Numbered from the stretch's first letter, positions 32,875 to 41,095 are shown. The stretch is DNA of 64,000 bases from Limosilactobacillus sp. WILCCON 0051 (GCF_039955095.1 NZ_CP154878.1:2232001-2296000); one strand, 5' to 3'. Notes: generated by a model not told the origin, from the letters alone. Translations and numbers: made by a program.

Positions 32875-34308
32875 ATGAAGAAAAATCTGTCTGCCTGCAC
32901 CACGGTTTTGGTCGGCAAAAATGCTACCATTGATGGCTCAACCATGGCTGCCCGTAACGATGATACGTTTGGCCCCCTGACTCCACAGCGCTTCGTTACC
33001 TATCCGGCATACCATAACCAGCCCAACCAGGTTAAGGCCTACCTTAACAAATGCGTGGTTGATCGTCCCGCTGACGGCTACCGCTACCAAGGAACGCCCA
33101 ACGTCAACTACAAAACGGAAGGCGTCTTTGATGAGAGCGGCTTTAACGAAAAGAACGTTGGCATGAGCGCCACGGAAAGCACCTATTCCAATGAACGGGT
33201 GCTGGCCTTTGATCCTTTGGTTGAAGATACCGGCATCAACGAAGATCTGATCGTTGCTGCTACTCTGCCGTTTATCAACAGCGCGCGCGAAGGGGTTCAG
33301 TACCTGGGACAATTGATCAAAAAATACGGCTCTGCAGAAGGCAATGGCGTAATCTTCAGTGATAAAAACGATGTCTGGTATATGGAAATCATTACTGGTC
33401 ATCACTGGGTTGCCCAGCGAATTCCTGATGACTGCTACGCGGTAACCGGCAACCGCATCGCCATTCAAGAAGTTGATTTCAATGATCCTGATAACTTTAT
33501 GTGGGATGACACGATTCGCGAGTTCGTGGCAGAACATCATCTGAATCCGGATCGCGACGGCTGGAACTTTCGCCACATTTTTGGCACGGCTACCGTTTTT
33601 GACCAGCACTACAACACGCCTCGGCAATGGTATGGTCACAAAGTTCTAAGCCCAGACGTTGAGATGGATCCCCTGGACTTTGATCTGCCATTTATTATGA
33701 AGGCCGACCACAAGATTACTCTGGAAGACGTTGAAGAAGTTTTGAGCAGTCACTACCAAAACACGCCTTATGATCCGCTGGGCCACGGTACGGATGAAGA
33801 AAAGCACATGTTCCGGCCAATTTCTTTGAATCGAACCCAAAACTCGCACATCCTGCAGGTTCGGCCTGATCTGCCAGAAGCGGCCTCAACGATCATGTGG
33901 ATGAGCTTTGGGATTCCAACGTTCACGCCATACGTCCCATTCTTCGGCAACGCCGCGGATGTCGATGCCAGCTACAAGAACACGCCTAAAGAGCTCAACA
34001 TGAATCTGAAGAGCGCCTACTGGATGTACCGGGCACTTTCCATGATCGTTGAAAGCCATCATGCAGAGTTTTTGCAGGCCGATCTCGACTACCTCAAGGA
34101 CGCTCGCCAATACTTCTACAAGTGGATCGATGAAACTGCCCCACTTGCTGAAGGAATGGACAACAATGAAGCCAGTGACGTTTTGAGCGAGAAGACGCAT
34201 GAAATGGTTGCCGAAATGGCTAAACGCACCAAAGAGCTGATGAGCCAGCTGATCATGCACGGTCTGGAGCTTTCAAAACTGACCTTTATTATGGACAAGA
34301 ACCTCTAA
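32875..34308 (+). CDS. pepD: C69-family dipeptidase (second copy)
   Basis: A 477-residue PepD-type dipeptidase, paralogue of the one at 6355-7797. It begins MKKNLSACTTVLVGKNATID, so the presumed nucleophile is Cys8, followed by GSTMAARNDD. Shared blocks are AQRIPDDCYAV, QVDFNDPDNFMW-type and SAYWMYRALSMIVE. Codon use is more biased than in the first copy. AGAAGGTCTAAAAGA precedes the ATG. Monocistronic with its own terminator. Confidence 0.93.
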   Translation: MKKNLSACTTVLVGKNATIDGSTMAARNDDTFGPLTPQRFVTYPAYHNQPNQVKAYLNKCVVDRPADGYRYQGTPNVNYKTEGVFDESGFNEKNVGMSATESTYSNERVLAFDPLVEDTGINEDLIVAATLPFINSAREGVQYLGQLIKKYGSAEGNGVIFSDKNDVWYMEIITGHHWVAQRIPDDCYAVTGNRIAIQEVDFNDPDNFMWDDTIREFVAEHHLNPDRDGWNFRHIFGTATVFDQHYNTPRQWYGHKVLSPDVEMDPLDFDLPFIMKADHKITLEDVEEVLSSHYQNTPYDPLGHGTDEEKHMFRPISLNRTQNSHILQVRPDLPEAASTIMWMSFGIPTFTPYVPFFGNAADVDASYKNTPKELNMNLKSAYWMYRALSMIVESHHAEFLQADLDYLKDARQYFYKWIDETAPLAEGMDNNEASDVLSEKTHEMVAEMAKRTKELMSQLIMHGLELSKLTFIMDKNL

Positions 34309-34316
34309 CATCATTA

Positions 34317-34350
34317 AACCCCCGCATTTCAGCCGAGATGCGGGGGTTTT
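34317..34350 (+). terminator. Terminator after pepD copy 2
   Basis: AACCCCCGCAT and ATGCGGGGGTT form a perfect 11-bp stem with T-run; shared with the convergent nhaC gene. Confidence 0.9.
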
Positions 34351-34367
34351 GAATATTTAGTTTATGA

Positions 34368-35741
34368 TCAAGCCGTCGCCTGCTGTTTTTTCGATTGTGG
34401 CAACGCCGCCAGAATTAAAGTCACCAATGGATTAAGCAGTGGGTAGAGCGTAAAGGCAACGTAGCCGTAGTCATGCAGGCTTAAGGTTCCGGCAATGAAG
34501 ATTCCGCTGACGCTCCAGGGTACCAGTGGATTGATGTCGGCCCCGCCAGCTACCAATGAGCGCGTCAGCATGTTTTTGGAAAGCTGCTGTTCTTCGTAAG
34601 CTGATTTGAAAGCCGTGCCTGGCAGGATTTCAGAAAGGTATTCCTCGCCAATCATCACGTTGACGGCGACCCCACTGACGATCGTTGCCAAAACCAGCTT
34701 AAATGGCGTATTGACCAGTTTCTGCAGGGCAATCAGCAATTGATCGACGACTCCGTACTTCATCAAAAGCCCGCCCATCGACAAGGCACAAAGGATCAGC
34801 GCAATCGAGTTCAGCATATGGGCAATGCCGCCACCGGACATCAACGAGTCAAGCAGCTTACTGCCATGCATCTGAAAGCCATTCATCAACAGATTGCTGA
34901 TCTGAGCAAACGAGAGCGATGGCGTCCAGATCTTGGTCAAGACCAGTGCCGTAAACGAGCCAGCCAATAAAGTAGGAATTGCCGGCACCTGTCTTAACGA
35001 CATAACCAAAAGCACCAGAATCGGCAGCAGCGACCAAGCGCCAACATGAAAACTGGATCTGAGCGCGCTGCTGATAACGTCGACACGCGAAAGATCCGCA
35101 CTGGTGTTTTTAAAGCCGATTACCGCATAGATCACAGCGGCCGCAATTGCTGCAGGAACTGCGGATTTAGCAGTGTTTTTCAAATGTTCTGGAACTCGAT
35201 TGCCAATCAGACTGGTGGTCAGATTTGAAGTGTCAGACAGCGGCGAAAGATTATTGCCCAAAAAGCCGCCTGCAACAATGGCTCCTGCCGTCATCGCATC
35301 ACTAAAGCCCAGAACGTGGCCAATCCCCATAAAAGCCAGTCCCAGCGTTGAAATTGTCGTAAATGCATTGCCAACGATGATGCCAACGATCCCACAAGCT
35401 AAAAAGACAGTGGGGATAAAAAACTTAACCGAGATCAGATCAAAGCCAATGACCATGATCGTCGCAATCGTTCCTGAGGCCAGCCAGGTACTGATCAAAA
35501 GCCCAATCATCATAAAGATCATCATCGGAATAATTCCTGGTTTGATCCCTTCAGCAATTCCATCGATAATCTGTTCCCATTCAAAGCCGCGCAGTCTGCC
35601 GTAAAACAGCAGCAGCGTAAAGACGCAAAGAATCGGGATCTGCGGGCTCATTTTGTATTTAATGATTAAGGTTCCCAAGATCAAAAACATGACGATGATT
35701 ACGCCGAGACTCTCTGTCATTTTCAAGTGTCGTTGTTCCAT
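34368..35741 (-). CDS. NhaC-family Na+/H+ antiporter or amino-acid transporter
   Basis: A 457-residue membrane protein of the NhaC family with about 11-12 helices. Characteristic stretches include GNNLSPLSDTSNL (GxNxSPLSD) and GEEYLSEILPGTAFKSAY. NhaC-type proteins include Na+/H+ and malate/lactate antiporters and also predicted lysine or tyrosine carriers, so substrate is open. GAAAGGATG precedes the ATG at 35741. The 240-nt leader with a short peptide and terminator suggests control by attenuation. Confidence 0.85.
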   Translation of the reverse strand: MEQRHLKMTESLGVIIVMFLILGTLIIKYKMSPQIPILCVFTLLLFYGRLRGFEWEQIIDGIAEGIKPGIIPMMIFMMIGLLISTWLASGTIATIMVIGFDLISVKFFIPTVFLACGIVGIIVGNAFTTISTLGLAFMGIGHVLGFSDAMTAGAIVAGGFLGNNLSPLSDTSNLTTSLIGNRVPEHLKNTAKSAVPAAIAAAVIYAVIGFKNTSADLSRVDVISSALRSSFHVGAWSLLPILVLLVMSLRQVPAIPTLLAGSFTALVLTKIWTPSLSFAQISNLLMNGFQMHGSKLLDSLMSGGGIAHMLNSIALILCALSMGGLLMKYGVVDQLLIALQKLVNTPFKLVLATIVSGVAVNVMIGEEYLSEILPGTAFKSAYEEQQLSKNMLTRSLVAGGADINPLVPWSVSGIFIAGTLSLHDYGYVAFTLYPLLNPLVTLILAALPQSKKQQATA

Positions 35742-35761
35742 TGACCATTCATCCTTTCCAA

Positions 35762-35792
35762 AATAAAAACCGCCACGCTGCTCCGTGACGGC
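35762..35792 (-). terminator. Attenuator terminator in the nhaC leader
   Basis: On the minus strand CCGTCACG and CGTGGCGG pair (8 bp, one G-U) around GAGCAG, followed by TTTTTATTTT, about 20 bp before the nhaC start. CCGTGGC upstream (about 35814-35820) can pair with GTCACGG of the 5' arm, giving an antiterminator. It lies between promoter and gene, so it must be conditional. Confidence 0.7.
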
Positions 35793-35905
35793 AATTTTGA
35801 TGAATCATCAATCGCCACGGGACGGCCCGCGGCGGCATCATGTCAAGCTTCCGCGGATACAAGCTGTTGCGTGCCTGCATCCATAACGAACACAACCACT
35901 ATCAT

Positions 35906-35953
35906 TTACAGATAGCGTTGATAAGACGTTGCCTTAGCAAATGCTTGAACCAT
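35906..35953 (-). CDS. 15-residue leader peptide upstream of nhaC
   Basis: ATG at 35953 has GGAG eight bases upstream (ACGGAGATGAAATC). It encodes MVQAFAKATSYQRYL and stops at TAA 35906-35908. The end of the reading frame falls in a hairpin (CTATC/GATAG, extended by CAAC/GTTG). Two Tyr codons (Y-Q-R-Y) sit near the end. The arrangement promoter, short peptide, pairing region, terminator, transporter gene is that of translational attenuation. Experimental expression is not shown. Confidence 0.5.
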   Translation of the reverse strand: MVQAFAKATSYQRYL

Positions 35954-35986
35954 GATTTCATCTCCGTTTTCCAAATTATTAGCATC

Positions 35987-36015
35987 ATTATAAAACCATT
36001 AAATTAGAAATTCAA
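35987..36015 (-). promoter_or_regulatory. Promoter of the nhaC leader
   Basis: TTGAAT (36015-36010), 17-bp spacer, TATAAT (35992-35987) on the minus strand. Transcription would start about 27 bp before the leader peptide. The remaining leader (35793-35905) is GC-rich with AGCTT/AAGCT and CCGCGG/CCGCGG pairings and has no further reading frame. Confidence 0.75.
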
Positions 36016-36142
36016 TATAAAATTAGACTTTTTTAATTTTAGCGATGAATCTTTGGCTTGGCAAAACAATCAGCTCGCGCACTCCACGCTGATTGCCCTA
36101 TAATAATTAAGATAATCTGTTTTAGAGGATGGCGATAAAAAA

Positions 36143-36964
36143 ATGAAAATACTGCTTGGACTAAAGGGCAGCAGCAGTCGCACACAGATCGACGACCGGC
36201 TGCAGCATCATCCTGACGTCTATGAATTCTACACCGACGCAAGCGACTTCACGCCCAATGGCTATCATCATCTATATGAGGCCGTCCAATACGTGCAGAG
36301 CCGTGGCGTCAATAGGATCGTTCTGCACCATCCGATGAAGTTTGGCGCCACCCACGCTGAGATCGTGGCCCCTGAAAAACAGTTTCCCGAACTGTATCGT
36401 TTTGTTGAAGAAACCACGATGCAGCTGATCGGTTTGGCCAAGGATCTCGACGTTCAATGTCTGATTCACGGCGCCTATGCTCAGGAAACCACCAAATACA
36501 TCGACTGCTATCCTAATCTGACGGCCGCTCAGCAAGCTGCATTTGACCGCCTGGATCGTTTTGCCAAAGCAGGCGGCAGTCACATCATGTTTGAAAACTC
36601 CATCGCGCCGGTATTTGCCTATGGCGATCCAGCAATGGAAGACGAGATTTTAAGTCATCATTATCGGCTGGCCTTTGATACCTCGCATTGCTTCATCTGG
36701 CTGCACGGCAATAATCAAGGCCTGCAAAAATCGCTGCGGCACTTAAAGGACCAGATCGTTCATTATCATTTGGTCGATTCAATGGGGCTAACCCATGACA
36801 GTCTGCCACTAGGAACCGGCAAGATTGACTGGCGTGATGTCTTGCCGTGCTTGAATCCTGATGCTACCAGCATTTACGAGATCAATCTCTCAAACCAGGA
36901 AGACTGCCAAGAACAGCTGCAGAGTCATGCCTATCTGACCAGGCTGGCTCAAGAACTTGATTAA
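36143..36964 (+). CDS. Sugar phosphate isomerase/epimerase-like TIM barrel protein
   Basis: A 273-residue protein with the xylose-isomerase-like TIM-barrel pattern (AP endonuclease 2 superfamily): HHPMKFGATHAE, GAYAQETT, ENSIAP with a probable metal-ligand Glu, FDTSHCF, HYHLVDSMG and a late YEINLS Glu. These His/Glu/Asp residues fit a divalent-metal site. Reaction unknown. TTTAGAGGATGGCG is the ribosome binding site. Its stop overlaps the stop of the convergent DUF1836 gene by four bases. Confidence 0.78.
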   Translation: MKILLGLKGSSSRTQIDDRLQHHPDVYEFYTDASDFTPNGYHHLYEAVQYVQSRGVNRIVLHHPMKFGATHAEIVAPEKQFPELYRFVEETTMQLIGLAKDLDVQCLIHGAYAQETTKYIDCYPNLTAAQQAAFDRLDRFAKAGGSHIMFENSIAPVFAYGDPAMEDEILSHHYRLAFDTSHCFIWLHGNNQGLQKSLRHLKDQIVHYHLVDSMGLTHDSLPLGTGKIDWRDVLPCLNPDATSIYEINLSNQEDCQEQLQSHAYLTRLAQELD

Positions 36965-37479
36965 CCCTTTTTGACATCGCGCGGCTGTTGAGTTTCCTGC
37001 ATGGTCTTTAGCAGCTCGGCAGCCTGCATGCGGTTGAACAGCGTTTCCACTACGTAATTGATCAGCTGGTCATTCACCGGGTCAAGCTGATTGTCGACCG
37101 CTGCTGATTCATTATGCAGCCGGGCATTCATCAAGTCGACGAAGCGATCATAGGCCTGCTGCGGATAATTATTGATCGTAACCTGTTTGATGCCCTCATG
37201 AATTGAAGGAATCGAAAAGCTGCCCTTGAGCATGGCAATCATAATCACCGCCGCCAGCTGGTAGCGCGAGTACTTCTTTTTTACTGGAGCCATGATGATG
37301 CCTTTTTTAACATAGTTGTTGATCATCGACTTGGTAATCGGCGCGATCCCCATTCCCATAGCGCGATCATTAACCAAGGCAACAACCTGGTCGACATAAA
37401 GATCCAGGTCTGGCAGCTCATCCCAGTGCGGCAGCTGAATCTTACCCAAGTTAGCCTGCCAGCGTTCAAAACTCGTCAT
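36961..37479 (-). CDS. DUF1836 family protein
   Basis: A 172-residue protein of the DUF1836 family, which has a MerR-like helix-turn-helix: PITKSMINNYVKKGIIMAPVKKKYSRYQLAAVIMIAMLKGSFSI. A transcriptional role is likely from the fold but not shown. GGAGGAACC precedes the ATG at 37479. It is third in line after the degenerate ATPase and Rossmann genes; the 89-bp gap leaves room for its own promoter. Confidence 0.8.
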   Translation of the reverse strand: MTSFERWQANLGKIQLPHWDELPDLDLYVDQVVALVNDRAMGMGIAPITKSMINNYVKKGIIMAPVKKKYSRYQLAAVIMIAMLKGSFSIPSIHEGIKQVTINNYPQQAYDRFVDLMNARLHNESAAVDNQLDPVNDQLINYVVETLFNRMQAAELLKTMQETQQPRDVKKG

Positions 37480-37568
37480 TTTGGTTCCTCCATTCCGAGT
37501 AGTTAGATAGTTTTCAAAACCAGTATACAGCATTACTACATTTGATTGGTCGTTAAAGCATTCATAAT

Positions 37569-38093
37569 TTAGTCTTCGATGCCCACAGATTGATTACGGT
37601 ATTGATCAGTCGTCAATGCCATCTTCAATACATCGGCAGCCTGAGTTAACCCAACTGCCTGTCCCGTCAGCGGCTGGCCCTCGCTAATAATCTTTAAGGC
37701 CGTTTCGCGTGGAACAATTGGCAACGCCCGCACGATCACATACGGAAACTCCAGCTCGTCAATCATCTTAATCGCATATTGATGAGCTAATACCATATCC
37801 AAAGCCGGTTTGCCATACCATTTCTGCAGCTGCTCATCAGTGGCATCATCGGCTGTCCCGGCAATCGAGAGCATTACGATCTTTGCTGGCGTTACGTTGC
37901 TGTCATCAATCAGATCAACCAGGTCATAGACATCCTGGTCAACCGGATCGCCAGGCTTGGGCAGCCAGCACAAGACGTCTTGGCTTTGCAGCTTAAAATG
38001 AAAGCTTGGCTCTACCATAGCATCCGGCAGCAATGACAGCAGGCGCTCGCGTAAGCCATCATTACGCTGCCCAATCAATATGATTCGATTCAT
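37569..38093 (-). CDS. NAD(P)-binding Rossmann-like protein
   Basis: A 174-residue protein beginning MNRIILIGQRNDGLRERLL, an imperfect dinucleotide-binding start (G-x-R-x-D-G in place of GxxGxxG). VIVRALPIVPRETALKI and QAVGLTQAADVLKMAL resemble the C-terminal part of atypical SDR/NmrA epimerases. At 174 residues it is shorter than those. Catalysis is doubtful. AATGAGGTGAGACT precedes the ATG; 17 bp after the degenerate ABC ATPase gene, so co-transcribed. Confidence 0.65.
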   Translation of the reverse strand: MNRIILIGQRNDGLRERLLSLLPDAMVEPSFHFKLQSQDVLCWLPKPGDPVDQDVYDLVDLIDDSNVTPAKIVMLSIAGTADDATDEQLQKWYGKPALDMVLAHQYAIKMIDELEFPYVIVRALPIVPRETALKIISEGQPLTGQAVGLTQAADVLKMALTTDQYRNQSVGIED

Positions 38094-38110
38094 AGTCTCA
38101 CCTCATTTTA

Positions 38111-38974
38111 CTAGTAGGTCATCAGTTCGTCTGCTACCGTGGCATCCTCAATCCGAACGTCAGTAATCGTGCTTTGCTCCAGCAGCGGCAGAATTGCTTG
38201 AATATTGCCTGCGTATAAAAAACGGGTTTCTTGCGGTGCTTCTTCCAGGATTCTGGCTCCCAGCTTCTGGGCCGTCTCAATCGGAAATCCAGTGCCAAAA
38301 ACCGTAACCACGCAGTCAACGCCGCTTTGAGAATGCAAGTGGCGCGTTGAGGTCAAATAGCCGCGACTGAAATAATAAATATCATCAGCGCAGCTCATCA
38401 TGGTCGTCATATTGCTGCTGGTCATCAAGATCAATGCATCAGTCTTTTGAGCATAACTGCGCAACAGCTGCCAAACTGCCTTTGCTTCCCGCGGTGTCAG
38501 TCGATCCGTTGCGTGGTCAAGCAAAAGAATGGACGGCTGTTTGACCAGCAGGAGAATTATCCTCAGCTCAATTTTTTGGTTTCGATTGAGGTCGCTGATC
38601 GCAAGCTGCCAGTCCAGGTCAAACTGGCTTAGAATCTGACGAGCCTGTTCATCGTCAATCGAATTGGCACTGCCTTTTTGTGCTTGGCGAATCGCGCGCT
38701 GAATTGTCCAGCGATCCTTGAATCTGAGATCATCCAGCATCACCAGCGTCTTTTCTGGATGACGAAAAGTCTTTAAAGGCTGGTCGTTGATCTGAATCGT
38801 ACCGCTGGTTGGCTGCCCACGTTTGCGCAGCAATGAAAACAGCGTCTCGCCAAACAGCGGATCATCGCTGCAAAAAGCCACTACGTTAGGTGACTGCAGC
38901 GTCAGGTCGATATTTGACAATCGACTGCCATTATCGGCTTCAATCGTCAAATTATGCGTGACTATTTCGACCAT
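38111..38974 (-). CDS. Degenerate ABC-type ATPase lacking nucleotide-binding motifs
   Basis: A 287-residue protein with the general order of an ABC ATPase domain but with key motifs lost. The P-loop position (33-46) reads AFCSDDPLFGETLF with no GK[ST]. The signature is LNRNQ at 129-133 rather than LSGGQ. Walker B is SILLLDHATD with His154 in place of the catalytic Glu. The frame is intact, so it is a conserved non-catalytic form rather than a pseudogene. The 80-residue tail after the ATPase-like part resembles domains following some ABC exporter ATPases. No permease is adjacent. AGAGGATGATTTTCC precedes the ATG. Confidence 0.7.
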   Translation of the reverse strand: MVEIVTHNLTIEADNGSRLSNIDLTLQSPNVVAFCSDDPLFGETLFSLLRKRGQPTSGTIQINDQPLKTFRHPEKTLVMLDDLRFKDRWTIQRAIRQAQKGSANSIDDEQARQILSQFDLDWQLAISDLNRNQKIELRIILLLVKQPSILLLDHATDRLTPREAKAVWQLLRSYAQKTDALILMTSSNMTTMMSCADDIYYFSRGYLTSTRHLHSQSGVDCVVTVFGTGFPIETAQKLGARILEEAPQETRFLYAGNIQAILPLLEQSTITDVRIEDATVADELMTY

Positions 38975-39129
38975 GGAAAATCATCCTCTCTAAGTCATTT
39001 GCTTTTATTATAACGTGGTTGCAGCACCAAACCATTTTTAAACTAAAAAGACAGTGTCAACTGCTTTAAAAATCGGCTAAAATATAAGTTATCGACTATT
39101 AATTAATAAGAAAGAGGAAATCAAACGAC

Positions 39130-39588
39130 ATGAACATCCTTTTTATCTCTATCGAGGGCAACACCCGCTCATTTCTGACCCGTTTGCAGGCATACGCCCA
39201 GCAGCAGCACAGTTTCAACCCGCAGCTGCCCACCATCAATCTAAAGGAAATCACCGATCAAACACTGCCGGCAGCCGAAAGCGAACCATTTTTTGCTTTT
39301 GTGCCAACCTATCTGGACGGTGGCAATGGCTTTGACTCCGGCGTTAAAGAGCTGATGACCAATGCTTTGGGTGAATACATCGCAGAAAATGATAATGCTA
39401 AAAAGTGCTTAGGCGTAGTTGGCAGCGGCAATCGTAACTTTAACGAACAGTACTGTCTGACCGCCCGCAAGTATGCCTACGAATTTAAGGTGCCATTCTT
39501 GGCTGACTACGAGCTGCGTGGTACCAGTCAGGATGTTGAGCAGATCTACGCTATTCTGACCAAGCGCTGGCAACAGGCTAACGCCTAA
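39130..39588 (+). CDS. nrdI: NrdI-type flavodoxin
   Basis: A 152-residue NrdI, the flavodoxin that generates the oxidant for the dimanganese cofactor of class Ib ribonucleotide reductase. FMN-binding sequences are ISIEGNTRSFL at residues 7-17, PTYLDGGNGFDSG, and GSGNRNFNEQYC. nrdE, nrdF and nrdH are not adjacent, so it is solitary here. GAAAGAGGAAATC lies before the ATG. Confidence 0.92.
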   Translation: MNILFISIEGNTRSFLTRLQAYAQQQHSFNPQLPTINLKEITDQTLPAAESEPFFAFVPTYLDGGNGFDSGVKELMTNALGEYIAENDNAKKCLGVVGSGNRNFNEQYCLTARKYAYEFKVPFLADYELRGTSQDVEQIYAILTKRWQQANA

Positions 39589-39603
39589 GCAAGGGTATTT
39601 TTT

Positions 39604-39632
39604 GCATGGCTGTCTTTGGCCATGCTTTTTTA
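39604..39632 (+). terminator. Terminator after nrdI
   Basis: GCATGG and CCATGC pair around a 10-base loop, then TTTTTT. Confidence 0.8.
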
Positions 39633-39640
39633 ATTCTTAA

Positions 39641-39655
39641 TGTTTCACGTGAACA
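39641..39655. promoter_or_regulatory. parS-like or uronate-operator-like palindrome
   Basis: TGTTTCACGTGAACA. The left half is identical to the ParB-binding parS consensus TGTTTCACGTGAAACA, and the right half lacks one A. Equally it is the uronate operator TGTTCACGTGAACA with one extra T. It lies between the nrdI terminator and an aldo/keto reductase. Confidence 0.45.
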
Positions 39656-39716
39656 AATAGTTTTATAATAGCATTAGTAATGGCATCGATTTCATGCAGT
39701 AATGGAGATGATTTTT

Positions 39717-40610
39717 TTGAATCAGAATTTGCAGCCAAAGATTCAGCTAAACAATGGTCTTTTAATGCCTCAGATTGGCCTGGGCGTTTGGAAGACCCCG
39801 CTTGAAACGACCCAGCAGATGGTTTTTGATGCCTTGGCAAACGACTATGTGCTGTTGGACACGGCCAAGCAGTATGGCAATGAAAGCGCGGTCGGTCAAG
39901 GAATGCAGGATGCCTTTCAAACTACTGGACGCACCCGGACCAGCGTATTTCTGACTACCAAGATCTATAATGGCGATCAAGGCGACTACGACCGCGTACG
40001 CAAAGGATTTGAAGGCCAGCTGCAGGCTCTGCAGACCGATTACGTTGATCTGTTACTGATGCACTGGCCGGTCAACGACTTATACAACCAGACCTGGCAG
40101 GCAATGGAACGAATCTATGCCGATGGTCAGGCCAAGGCAATCGGTGTCTGCAATTTCGATGTTGAGCGCATGCGTGATTTATTGGATCATGCCCAGATCA
40201 CGCCCGCAATCAATCAAATTGAGTTCAATCCCAAGATTCATCAGCCAGCCATCGTCAATTTCTGCCAGCAGCATGGCATTCAAATGGAAGCCTGGTCGCC
40301 ACTGGGGAATGGTACGCTCCTGCACGAACCGATTATTGAAAAGATTGCTCAAAGTCATCAAAAAACACCAGCTCAAGTTGAACTGCGCTGGGCTTTGCAG
40401 CATGATCTGATCGTAATCCCCAAAACTACGCACCCACAACGCATGCGAGAAAATGCCGACCTTTTTGATTTCGAACTGTCCCCAGCCGAATGCATGCAGA
40501 TCGATACTTTGGATACCGAAGAACATGCTATCTGGTACGATAAATTCAAATGGTCCGGCAATCCTAATGGCATCGATAACGTGATTGCCGATCCCGCCAG
40601 TTTTGAATAG
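39717..40610 (+). CDS. Aldo/keto reductase
   Basis: A 297-residue NADPH-dependent reductase of the AKR5-like type. MPQIGLGVWKT near the start, catalytic Asp and Tyr in LLDTAKQYGNESAVGQG, Lys in VFLTTKIY, His in LLMHWPV, and the cofactor-binding IPKTTHPQRMREN near the end are all in order. Substrate may be a methylglyoxal- or 2,5-diketogluconate-type carbonyl. A TTG start at 39717, nine bases after GGAG, fits better than the ATG at 39702, which overlaps that GGAG. Confidence 0.9.
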   Translation: MNQNLQPKIQLNNGLLMPQIGLGVWKTPLETTQQMVFDALANDYVLLDTAKQYGNESAVGQGMQDAFQTTGRTRTSVFLTTKIYNGDQGDYDRVRKGFEGQLQALQTDYVDLLLMHWPVNDLYNQTWQAMERIYADGQAKAIGVCNFDVERMRDLLDHAQITPAINQIEFNPKIHQPAIVNFCQQHGIQMEAWSPLGNGTLLHEPIIEKIAQSHQKTPAQVELRWALQHDLIVIPKTTHPQRMRENADLFDFELSPAECMQIDTLDTEEHAIWYDKFKWSGNPNGIDNVIADPASFE

Positions 40611-40613
40611 TAA

Positions 40614-40652
40614 AAAGCGAATCCAGTCGCAAATGACCAGATTCGCTTTTTT
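40614..40652 (+). terminator. Terminator after aldo/keto reductase
   Basis: AAAGCGAATC and GATTCGCTTT pair perfectly, then TTTT; shared with the convergent VOC gene. Confidence 0.85.
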
Positions 40653-40663
40653 GCTTCGTCAAT

Positions 40664-41095
40664 CTATTCTTGTGGAATTCCTGCACTGATCAGCCAGGTA
40701 ATACCGTACTGATCAACGATTTGTCCCAGATTACCGCCCAGTTCATGCGGTCCAAAAGGCAGGGTTACGCGCTGTGCGTCGCTGGCAGCCAAACGATCAA
40801 ATAATTCCTTGGCACCTGCTTCATCACCGCCAAAATCCAAAAGCAGGGAAATCAGCGAAGAAGTCTGGGGATTGCCCATCGTTGCATCGGCACAGACGAT
40901 TTTCTGTCCGACAATTGAAAATTCACCGTGCGCAGTCGTAGCATCCAGATCATCCAATGCCAAGCCAAGATTTTCAGCTTGCTCTGCTGAAAGCGGCTGA
41001 CGGTAGATGATCTCGGCGCCAAATTGTTCCACGTAATAATGCATGGCTTCGCGCGCATTTTCAAAAGTCAAATACGGATAGATTTTTGCCGTCAT
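40664..41095 (-). CDS. VOC-superfamily (PhnB-like) protein
   Basis: A 143-residue glyoxalase-fold protein: IYPYLTFENAREAMHYYVEQFGAE at the start and LGQIVDQYGITWLIS at the end are typical of PhnB/YjdN-like proteins. Metal ligands are not obvious. Function unknown. CGGAGGAAAATT precedes the ATG. The 258 bp upstream hold only the promoter of the divergent MFS gene. Confidence 0.85.
   Translation of the reverse strand: MTAKIYPYLTFENAREAMHYYVEQFGAEIIYRQPLSAEQAENLGLALDDLDATTAHGEFSIVGQKIVCADATMGNPQTSSLISLLLDFGGDEAGAKELFDRLAASDAQRVTLPFGPHELGGNLGQIVDQYGITWLISAGIPQE

Noticed and set aside
35800..35814. Third FNR-type box (TTGATGAATCATCAA)
   Set aside because: The spacer is five bases rather than four and the sequence lies inside the attenuator leader, so it is more likely part of the RNA structure.
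35762..35980. T-box or lysine riboswitch upstream of the NhaC-type gene
   Set aside because: CCGCCGCGGGCCGTCCC loosely recalls a T-box core, but TGGNACCGCG and a specifier/AGTA loop are absent, and the lysine-riboswitch core sequences are missing.
38111..38974. Pseudogene call for the degenerate ABC ATPase
   Set aside because: The frame is uninterrupted, has a good ribosome binding site and is followed closely by co-oriented genes, so a functional non-catalytic protein is more likely.
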